NCBI GenBank assembly: GCA_015178975.1
Contig: WHVD01000001.1
Span: 3,038,001-3,102,000 of the forward strand
DNA: 64,000 nucleotides
Source of the DNA: Hysterangium stoloniferum
Lineage: Eukaryota; Basidiomycota; Agaricomycetes; Hysterangiales; Hysterangiaceae
Reading direction: 5' to 3'
This document shows positions 8,545-18,000 of this stretch, in pieces (the stretch's first letter is position 1; every line of letters begins with the position of its first letter). The notes beneath the pieces are model-generated. The model was not told where the DNA came from. It searched no databases and saw nothing but the letters and a program-made list of their open reading frames with translations. A program made the translations under genes and the position numbers.

Positions 8545-10470
8545 GTTGAGTTCGGGTGCCGAAAACGTGCGAGACAGAAAAGCTACTGGGTGTACTTCAC
8601 CATCGGTGTCCAGAATGGACAATATCGCAGCAAGCGCATAGTCCAAGGCATCAGTTTCAACAATGAGTTGAACGTCGGGCTTCCAGTGTGACAGAATAGG
8701 GGCAGATGTAAACGCACTTTTCAATTCTTGGAATGCCGATCGGCATTCTTCGGAGAAATTCCACGGGGTGTCTTTACGAGTAAGACGAGTGAGCTGAACA
8801 GTAATTTTTGAATAGTTGTGAATGAAACGAGGATAAAAATTGGTGAAGCCTAAAAAGGACTGAATGTCCTTTACCTTTCGGGGTTCCGGCCAATCTTGAA
8901 TGACTTGAATTTTAGTGTCATCCATGCGGAGACCGTCAGGTCCCATCATAAAACCTAAATATTTGACTGTGTCGACATCAAAAGAACATTTTTTACCATT
9001 CGCAAAAAGACCATGTTTTCGGAGTCTTCGGAGAACTTCACGAACGTGTTCGTTATGAAGTGTAGGATCTTCGGAGAATATGAGGATGTCGTCTAAGTAC
9101 ACAATGACGAAAACGTCAAGGAGGTCAGAAAAGACGACATTGATAAAACATTGAAAGACCGACGGAGCATTGGTGAGGCCGAAAGGCATTACTAACCATT
9201 TGAAAGAGCCATAGTGGGTGCGAAAAGCCATTTTCCATTTGTTGCCTTCGGCAATCCAAACCAAATGATAGGCATGCTTGAGATCTATCTTTGTATAGAT
9301 TTGGGCCTTTCGAGGGGCATCGAGTAAATCGGAGATTAGTGGTAACGGGTACTTATCTTTTCGAGTGATCACATTTAGTCCTTGAAAGTCAACACAAAGC
9401 CAAAGGGAACCGTCTTTTTTCCAAATGAATAGGACAGGGGCTCCATAAGGAGACTTTGAGGGTCGGATAAAACCTATAGCCAGATGTTCGTCCAAGAAAT
9501 CTCAGATAGCTGATAGTTCGGACTGTGAGAGAGGATAAACTGGGCCTAGGGGCAGATGTGAACCTTCTTCAATGTCAATTTTCAAATCGTAAGGCCTGTG
9601 AGGGGCAAGTCGATCGGCTTTTTGTTGACTGAAGACATCTGCAAATTCATGGTATTTTTCTGGAACACCTTCCAAATCTGCGATCGGTTCAGTCACCGGG
9701 GTTGCAAAACGACCGGTGACTTCATCAACTTTAAGATTTCCTGTAAATGCTCGGGAGCCGTCCAATTTGATGGCTCTCATAAAGGCTGCGGCGTTTATTA
9801 GAGAGACGGGAGGTGCTGTAGAGGCCATATTTGCCAAAACAGGCAGAAACAGACCAGTCGTATCGGGTGCCGATGGGGTTCGGAAATGGATACTGCCCAA
9901 TACCCAATCAATCAATGGATTGTAGTGGGTGAGCCAGTTATGTCCTAGAACCACGGAGCAGCTCGGGTCCAACTGTGTTACAAAAAACATAACCGTCTGA
10001 AAGGTTCCACATGGGAACCGAAGTCGGAGTTCTCAGGCTTGCGAGATTACGGAGTTAGAGGTACCATCACAAAGTCCGAGCGGAATCGGATCCATTGCAT
10101 AGGTTTTTAACTGATTTTTTTGGGAAAAACTTGTATCTATAAAACAATGGGTTGAACCTGAATCTATGAGAGCTCGAAAAGTGAGACTCCCGAGAGGTTC
10201 CGAAGTAAGATTTATGAACAAGGAATTAGGATCATACAGGGCGGATGTGTTAAGATGACAATTTTCCGGTGTGCGAGGAGATTCAACGCAACTCTCCAAT
10301 CGCACGGAATCCAGAGAGTTGCTTAATCTTTTTTCAACTCGGCAGCCGGCTTGGCCGGTTGGGAGGTCGTGGCCATATTGGCCGATCGGGCTTTGGTGGC
10401 TTTTGGGCATGCAGCAACTCGGTGTCCGGGATCTGCGCACAACAAGCAAAGGTTGTTGTCCATTCGGCAT
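8545..10470 (-). pseudogene. pol: pol of element A, 5' part: protease, reverse transcriptase, RNase H
   Basis: Pol is in the -1 frame relative to gag and overlaps the gag end. The aspartic protease shows ALIDSGSTHCFID near 10170. The reverse transcriptase (about 9500-8900) has KYPLPLISDLLDAP, DLKHAYHLV, MPFGLTNAPSVFQ and an intact YLDD catalytic box at 9088-9099. RNase H starts with VETDALDYALAAIL. Premature stops occur near 10033 (TGC to TGA relative to element B) and 9499 (CGA to TGA). The frame is then cut by the Tc1 element at 8544. The product would be the polyprotein that copies element RNA into DNA in cytoplasmic particles; this copy cannot make it without suppression. Confidence 0.88.
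10323..10340 (-). promoter_or_regulatory. -1 ribosomal frameshift site, gag/pol overlap (element A)
   Basis: On the element strand gag ends TTG AAA AAA GAT TAA. Slipping back one base on the A run (10329-10334) joins gag directly to the pol frame (RLSNSLDS). The same A6-7 run one codon before the gag stop occurs in elements B, D and F. This supports a selected -1 frameshift. Function is inferred. Confidence 0.65.
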
Positions 10471-11621
10471 TGCTTTTCCTGTGGTAGGAGCTTGCCATCG
10501 GAGCCGAGTTTGCCAGTTAAGTCAGGTTTGTCTTTGTCTTGAGACTTATTCGACTGTTTGCCCTTGCCTTTTTTGTCGTTAGACCCTTTGTTTTCGGACT
10601 TCTTATCAGAGGTCAAGTTGCCACTGTTGTTGGTGTTTTGATTACCAGACTTGTTGGCATTCTTATTGTCCGATGATTTCTTGTCCGAGGGGTTTTCGTG
10701 ACTAATTTCCAAATGTCGTTCCCAGTATTGGGCATCTGCGTTTTGAGCTTTCAGATGCATGAGAGGGAGGGTCTTCGGTTTGCCGGTCTCTCCTTTGGAA
10801 ACTTCATCTTTGAGGCGAGACGGGAGGCTGGAGTAAAACTGGTAACGAAGGGCCGAATCGCCCCAGTCGCAACACGCAGTGAGGTTGTTGAACTGGACAA
10901 TGTAATCGGTGATGTGCTGGGTGTCTTTCATTTTGAGATTAGAAAGCGCAGTTTCAGCATCACCGGTTTGGTCATAGGGACTGAAGTTGGTTTTGAGTTC
11001 CTCAACAAAGGCATCCCAATCGTGAAGCCAATCAGGGTCTTCGGAGGTGAGGCCAGAGAATGTGGGTTCAAACCAGGCTGCTGTGGAATCCTTGAGGTAA
11101 GAGAGTGCGAAGTTTACCTTTCGGTCATCCATTGCAAATGCAGCTGGGTGGTCCCGAAAGTTGAATCGACATTGTATAAGAAATGTCGGTAATTTCTTCG
11201 GGTTTGAGCCAGTGAATGGCTCGGGTTTGTTGACTCAGGTTTGCCCAGGTTCCTTTTCCTTGATATTGCTTCTACGGAATTCATTAAGGGATCCTAGAGT
11301 ACCTGAGAACAATTCCCATGTCTCTTCAGGGTCGAGAGCCGGTTTCTTTTTCATGGACTTCTTGGAACCACTAGCCTGAGGTTGGTCGCCATCCTCGGGT
11401 TTGTGTTCCGGAACTGGTTGATTGTTAATCTCTTCAGTTGCTTCGGGTTCGGTTGCTTCAGTTACTTCTTCAGCATCGCCAGTAATCTCCACAAAGCGAG
11501 ATTCTTCGGAGGTTTCTGGTAGTGGGGTTCTCTGAGAAGCTCGGGCTGTATACAGGAAAGGAGACTTGAGAGTGGAAGATTCTGCTTCGCCACTTGGCTT
11601 GGCATTTATTCTCGGAGGCAT
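10323..11621 (-). pseudogene. gag: gag of element A
   Basis: Starts MPPRINAKPSG at 11621, 38 bp inside the 5' LTR. The N-terminal third is Glu/Pro-rich. The capsid-like region (LSYLKDSTAAWFEP, WDAFVEELKTNF, DYIVQFNNLTA) matches retrotransposon Gag family proteins. A Lys/Asn/Ser-rich linker and a CCHC zinc knuckle (CLLCADPGHRVAAC, about 10410-10450) follow. The frame is broken by one TGA at 11235-11237, where element B has an Arg CGA; otherwise it is open to the stop at 10323. It would form the virus-like particle and bind element RNA. Confidence 0.9.
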
Positions 11622-11659
11622 GATTAAACGGAAAATGCAAGTGTGAAATCAGAATATAC

Positions 11660-12398
11660 TGTTAAGAACTGAAAACTGACTAATGTCGGTGGCCGACAGG
11701 GACCGATCGGAAGGACTTGGCTTCAGCTTATGTGCTGCGCCCTCACAAATATCCGTAGGGTGTCCTTAGATTTCGGACGGGCAAAGACTAATCATAAAGA
11801 GTTCCTTTCGGTGAGATACTGATTGGGACCAAAGGACAAGTCGAGTGTCGGGCCAAGGGGTCGGGGCCGGGAGTGGGTGAGTGCATGCGAAGGTGGATGA
11901 GGGGATTCTTAGTATGAGACTGTTACAGACGTATGAGGGTATTCTGAGTCAATATTCCGATTGCCTAGTAACTACAACTACAGTGGGTTCATATACAAGT
12001 AACAGGCATCTAGAAAATACTAACGGGGGGAAAGACAGAAAACGGTATTAACAATAAGCTTGACTAGGAACGGGAGGTTTATGATTAGTTCGGAGGCCGA
12101 TGATAACCGAGAATGGGATTATGGTAAAAGGAAATAGTTCAAGAACTACAAATATAGATAGACATATGTGAAACATAGGATAGAACAGATCAACCTAATA
12201 AAAGGGGACGTATCAAAAGTTTAACCAGATAGTACAAATATAGTTTGACGTGGGCGTAAATGGAGTTTGATCACCACGAAAGCATACATCAGCTTCGGGG
12301 GCCAATGGTCTCCGATATGGTGACTTGAATAGTGACTTGGATCATCGATAAGTGGCAATAACCTTGGTGACTGATAGGGTTGTGACACGGTCATAACA
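11660..12398 (-). repeat. 5' LTR of element A
   Basis: 739 bp, same termini as the partner at 3072-3810, with a modest number of substitutions between the two, many of them CG/TG or CG/CA. The flank 12399-12403 is TGACG, the target duplication. Confidence 0.95.
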
Positions 12399-12880
12399 TG
12401 ACGTCACTTTCCATTCTGAAGTCACTTTCCGTTCTGACGTCACTTTCCGTTCTGACGTCACGTTCTGACGTCACTTTCCGTTCTGACGTCACTTTCCGTT
12501 CTGACGTCACTTTCCGTTCTGACGTCACTTTCCGTTCTGACGTCACTTTCCGTTCTGACGTCACTTTCCGTTCTGACGTCACTTTCCGTTCTGACGTCAC
12601 TTTCCGTTCTGACGTCACTTTCCGTTCTGACGTCACTTTCCGTTCTGACGTCACTTTCCGTTCTGACGTCACTTTCCGTTCTGACGTCACTTTCCGTTCT
12701 GACGTCACTTTCCGTTCTGACGTCACTTTCCGTTCTGACGTCACTTTCCGTTCTGACGTCACTTTCCGTTCTGACGTCACTTTCCGTTCTGACGTCACTT
12801 TCCGTTCTGACGTCACTTTCCGTTCTGACGTCACTTTCCGTTCTGACGTCACTTTCCGTTCTGACGTCACTTTCCGTTCT
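12399..12880. repeat. 18-bp minisatellite E with TGACGTCA palindromes (about 26 copies)
   Basis: Tandem unit TTTCCGTTCTGACGTCAC, almost perfect, with one shortened unit at about 12455-12470. Every unit contains the palindrome TGACGTCA, the consensus cAMP-response/ATF bZIP site, giving roughly 25 sites at 18-bp spacing. It is the continuation of arrays A-D, separated from them by element A. Confidence 0.95.
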
Positions 12881-12881
12881 G

Positions 12882-13480
12882 ACAGTTTCTCTTTTAAAAC
12901 AATGGACCTCAGAAGTACTTAAGAGTTGTGGATGTGGGGGGGTTTGGGGGGGTTCACCCCCCAACAAGCTGGAGCCCGCAGCGAGCAGTGGGGCAGGTCA
13001 CGGAGTGACCATCCTGCAGCATAGCAAGGGTTCCCAGGCTTGTCAAATAAAGTAAAGTTGCTTGGTGGGTGGTGGGCACGTTTAGGCACTGCAGGTGTGC
13101 TAATGAGTGAGGGCATGGAGCGCCCTAATTTTTCCCCAATTTGTGAGGGCACATTAGCACCCAAATGTTAGTCAGCATGGGAGCAAATCCAGACACTTTT
13201 TGGCATTTGCGGGAACATTTTAGCACCGTGGGAGTATTTGTGCCACCATGGGAGCTTTTCCATGACATTTGTGACACACCCAGAACTATTTTGTGATGCA
13301 TGGGAACATTTTTGGCCATAGCTGCGGGAAGCCTGGAAGCCCACTGTAAAGCTTTGAGGCTGCCACACTTTCTCCCTTCCCCTCTCCCTCCCCTGGCTTT
13401 GTCCTCTTTAAATTGTGAGGGGATCCTCTCTGGAATATTTCTCAAGGTACCTGGGCCCATACCAAGGTGTGTTGAGGGCT
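12882..13480 (+). repeat. Composite hairpin / A-rich repeat, copy 2
   Basis: Begins directly at the end of minisatellite E. The head hairpins are at 12946-12962 and 12996-13010 and match copies 1 and 3 with paired substitutions. Degenerate GGGAGTATTTGTG-like units follow at 13170-13320. The A-rich tail seen in copies 1 and 3 is not evident here, and the sequence changes to the Helitron leader near 13480. Confidence 0.6.
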
Positions 13481-13709
13481 CTATTTAATTGTATTTAATT
13501 TCACTTTTTTAATAATTAAATATATTATTCTGCAGTTAGAGTCTGGCTATCCACTGGCCCTGGACCCCCCATATTGATCATTTATCATCTCTGAAGCCTT
13601 CTTCAACTCCTCAGGCAATATAAAAGGTGTGGTAAGCTCCTACCTATTATTAATTAATTTTCACTTTTTTTAATGATTAAATAATTTATTTGCAGTCAAA
13701 TTACCCTTT

Positions 13710-14443
13710 TGTTGCGACCGTGTCACAACCCGATGGTCCCCAAGGTTATCGCCACCTAATGACATTTCAAGTTATCATTCAAGTCATCACATCAGAAACC
13801 ATTGGTCTCCCAATGCTGATGTATGCTTTCACGGTGATCAAACTCCATTTACGCCCCCATCAAAATATACTTGTACTATCTGGTTAAACTCTGATATGTC
13901 CCTTTTTATTATGATGATCTGTTCTACTCTATGTTTCACATATGTCTATATATACTTGTAACCCTTGGACTATTTCCTTTTTTGTAATCCTGCTCTCGGG
14001 TATTTCACGGCCTCCAAACTAATCGTAACCTTCCTGTTCCTAGTCAAGCTTATTTGTCAATACCATTTTCCGCTCTTCTCCTAGTTAGTATTTTCTAGAT
14101 GCCGGATACTTGTATATGAACCTGCTGTAGTTGTAGTTACTAGGCAATCAGATTATCGACTCAGAATACCCTCTTACACCTCTAGAAGTCTCGTACTAAG
14201 TATCCTGCTATCTGCCTTCGCGTGTGCTCGCCCACTCTCAGTTCCCGACCCCTTGGCCCAACTTATCCTTCAGTTCTGGTTGGCAGTCTGCCGAGAGGTA
14301 CTCGTTGGGACTAGTCTTTGCCCATCTGAAATTTAAGGACACCCGATGGATAGTTGTGAGGGTGCAGCACATAAGCTGAAGCCAAGTCCTTCCGATCAGT
14401 CCCCATCAGCCTACCGACACTAGTCAGTTTTCAGTTCTTAACA
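13710..14443 (+). repeat. Solo LTR (element A family), target duplication CCTTT
   Basis: 734 bp, TGTTGCGACC...TTCTTAACA. The flanks 13705-13709 and 14444-14448 are both CCTTT. With no internal element sequence on either side it is a solo LTR, the product of LTR-LTR recombination, inside the Helitron leader. Confidence 0.93.
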
Positions 14444-15084
14444 CCTTTCCTGGGTGTTCTTCTCATTGGAATACACAGTCTGAAGGCTACCCTATAATAC
14501 CAGGTATGTTTTGGACTTTCTCATGCTGTTTTAATTTATTTATGCATTATCTCTCAACTTTTTGGGCTATTTTAGACCCATTTGTCTGATTTCCTTTTCC
14601 CTGGGACTCTCCACTGCTTTTTTGACTCCTCTCTGTGAGTATAAGTAGAATATTGAAGGTGAGTCCCATCCCTGTAATTAACCTTACCTTTTTTGGCTCA
14701 AATATTCTTCTTACAGTGAAATTGACCCTCTATTTGTGCTATTTTGCCTTGATTGCTGTTTCTATTGTTACTGGAAGATATAACATATCCAGGTTAGTAT
14801 TGGTACCTTCCCTCATCCTGTTAAAAACTATTTATGCATTATGTTTTGTGTTTTGGGGCTTTTTAGACCCATTTGTCCAAATTCCTTTTCCCTGGCACTC
14901 TCTACTGCTTTTGTGACTCGCTCCCTCTAAGTATAAGTGGAGTATTGAAAGTGAGTCCTTTCCCTGTAATTGTCTTTGGCTTATTGTAGCCTAATTCACT
15001 ACAACTTCCTGCCCCTCCTCTCTTCCCCCTCTCTTGCAGGGTTTCTCTCTCTGCTGCTGCTGCTGCTGTGATTGCTATATTATT

Positions 15085-18000
15085 ATGGATCGAACACCTG
15101 AGCATAATTGGGAGGAGGAGTGAAGGCAGCATAGGGCACAATTGCAAATGTCATCTCCATCTGATCATCATCGGCATTTAGCTGTGAATTCTAATATACC
15201 ACCCCCTGCTCAACCATTCCGAGATCTTCATCTTCCTGTTGGTAGAGGTCAATCTGATAATCCATTTTTGGTTGCTCAGCCAGGTGGCTCTACTGCAGGT
15301 GGCTCTGTGGCTCTGCTGCAAGTGGCTCTGCTGCAAGTGGCTCTGCTGCAAGTGGCTCTGCTGCAAGTGGCTCTGCTGCAAGTGGCTCTGCTGCAAGTGG
15401 CTCTGCTGCAAGTGGCTCTGCTGCAAGTGGCTCTGCTGCAAGTGGCTCTGCTGCAAGTGGCTCTGCTGCAAGTGGCTCTGCTGCAAGTGGCTCTGCTGCA
15501 AGTGGCTCTGCTGCAAGTGGCTCTGCTGCAAGTGGCTCTGCTGCAAGTGGCTCTGCTGCAAGGGGCTCTGCTGCAAGGGCTCTGCTGCAAGTGGCTCTGC
15601 TGCAAGTGGCTCTGCTGCAAGTGGCTCTGCTGCAAGTGGCTCTGCTGCAAGTGGCTCTTCTGCAAGTGGCTCTGCTGCAAGGGGCTCTGCTGCAAGGGGC
15701 TCTGCTGCAAGTGGCTCTGCTATAGTTGGCTCTGCTGCAGTGGCTCTCTTACATAGGCAGTATGCAGATTTGCCACCATTACAACCTCTTGGGTGGGGTC
15801 GTAGACGAGGAAATCCAGCTGCTCAATTGCAGAGACCAATTTTGCAGTTAGCACCACATATACAGCAGGGTCTTCAACCAGCAAATGCACCTGTTCAGCC
15901 AGGCACCAGGTCATGCACAAGGCAATGTAGCTGCTCAACTGCAGCAACCAATTTTGCAGTTAGCACCACATGTACAACAGGGTGCACCTGCAGATGAAGC
16001 TGGCTAGCCTGAAGTTGGCTCTGCTACAGTAGCTGCTCTGTATGCCCAGTATGCTGTTTTACCACCATTAGACCAACCTGCTCAACTGCAGCCACCAATT
16101 TTACAGTCAGCACCACATCCACAGCATGGTCATCAACCAGGAAATGTACCTGCACCAGTATAGCAAAGTCATCCATCTGCACTACTGCAACATAGTCATG
16201 CTTTGATTAATGCAGTTCCACAACTCCAGGCACAGGTACCCATTTTGCAATTAGCACCACCACAGCATCATCATCCATCTGGAAATCTGGCTCCACAACA
16301 ACCACCACCACCTATTTTGCAGTGGGCACCACCACAGCTTCACCATCCACCTGGAAATCCAGCCCCACAACTGCACTATGGTCATTTACCTATTAATGCC
16401 ATTCCACAACTCCAGGCACAGGCACCCATTTTGCAATTAGCACTACCACAGGATCATCATCCACCTGGAAATCCAGCTCCACAACAACAACAACCACCTA
16501 TTTTGCAGTGGGCACCACCACAGCTTCACCATCCACCTGGAAATCCAGCTCAACAACATCAACAACACCTACAGTTAGCTCCACCTCCAGCTATTCCTGC
16601 ACCTCCAGCCATTCCCCCACCTCCAGCCATTCTACAGTCTGCAGCCATGCCTCCACCTCTACCTCCTGTTGCACAATTACCCATTGGACAGCAGCCAGTT
16701 GTTGAAGCTAGGTTTCCAAAAGATGACTTGGGTCCTATGAACATACAGTGTCCAGACTGTGGAGCCTTTCACTGGATGGATGAGCATCTGGCAAATAGCT
16801 CTAAGACACATCCAAAATTTGGCAAGTGTTGCAAGCAAGGAAAGGTGGCTCTTCCAATACTTGAGCCAGTTCCTCACACTTTAAGGTCTCTCCTTGAGGA
16901 TAATACAGACAATGGCAAGGAATTTCGGAAGAATATTCGGGCATATAATAATGCATTTGCATTTACATCACTCGGTGTCAATTTGGATGAGTCTGTCTTG
17001 CAAGGTGGTGGTGGACCATATGTCTTCAAGATTCATGGTGAATTGTATCATGATGCCTTGATTCCTTACACAGAAGGTGTATCACGTAGTTATGCTCAGC
17101 TTTACATCCATGATCCTGCATTGGCAGAGGAGGATGGACTGCAACAGGCATTGCAACAGAGGCAGAATCACAGGGCCAATCAAAACCTAAACAACCAAAC
17201 CTTTTCTGACCTCCAGGATAGGATGGAGCAATATAATCCCTTTATAGAACTCTATCGCCAGGCACATGAGTGATTGAGGACACAGGCAGAGACTCCAAGG
17301 TTATATGTCAGGCTGAGCTACAAAGCTTTTAATGATCCCAGACGGTACAACCTTCCAACTGGTGATGAACTTGCAGTCATTCTCCCTGGAGATGGTGATA
17401 CAGGTCATGGTGACCCAAGGGATATTATTGTTCAGAGGAGAGGGGGCCAGTTCCATCATGTGCATGATGCACAAACCATTTATACACCCATTCATTATGT
17501 CATGCTCTTTCCCAGGGGTGAGCATGGTTGGTCATGGGACATTCCCTATGCAAATCAAAATTGGCAGACCCAGCCTGGACAGCATGATGAAGAAGGTGAA
17601 GAGGAAGATAAAAGTGGGAAAGTGACCCAATGTGAATATTATGCCTATCGCCTATTTCCCAGAGCATATGAAGCCATGACCCTTTTTTATGCACAAAAGC
17701 TATTCCAGCAGTATATTGTCAATGCTTGGGCAGTAATAGAGCAGCACAGATTGAGATTTCTCAGGGATAATCAACCAAGGCTACGTGCAGAACTCTACAA
17801 CCAGGTGGTTGATGCATTTACAAATCAGGATGTCAACATGGATGCCAATAGTATTGGCCAAAGGGTCATACTCCCTTCTACATTTACTGGCAGTTCAAGA
17901 GATATGAGACAAAGTCTACAAAATTCATTTGCAATTGTGTGCAAGTAGGGCAATGCCAGCTGCTTCATCACCATGACAGCCAATCCAAAGTGGAAGGAGG

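Larger units (their letters stand above)
3072..12398 (-). mobile_element. Element A: full-length Ty3/gypsy chromovirus
   Basis: A complete LTR retrotransposon of 9,327 bp in minus orientation, including a 1,595-bp Tc1 insertion. The LTRs (3072-3810 and 11660-12398) are both 739 bp with TGTTA...TAACA ends. The flanking 5-mers 3067-3071 and 12399-12403 are both TGACG, a perfect target duplication. Order in element sense: 5' LTR, gag, pol (protease, RT, RNase H, integrase, chromodomain), then an antisense gene, polypurine tract and 3' LTR. Gag and pol carry premature stops, several of the CGA to TGA type, so this copy is not autonomous as it stands. Element B is a close relative. Confidence 0.93.

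Noticed and set aside
3072-12398. tRNA primer-binding site next to the 5' LTR of element A
   Set aside because: The sequence after the LTR (GTATATTCTGATTTCAC) does not begin with the usual TGG and no tRNA match could be asserted; self-priming is possible but unproven.
12391-12967. Three overlapping 159-174 codon frames at 12391-12967
   Set aside because: Same periodicity artefact in minisatellite E; repeats of six residues in every frame.
15142-15576. VALLQ or KWLCC repeat proteins
   Set aside because: Alternative frames of the 15-bp array; the Helitron frame gives GSAAS and links to the downstream Helitron protein.
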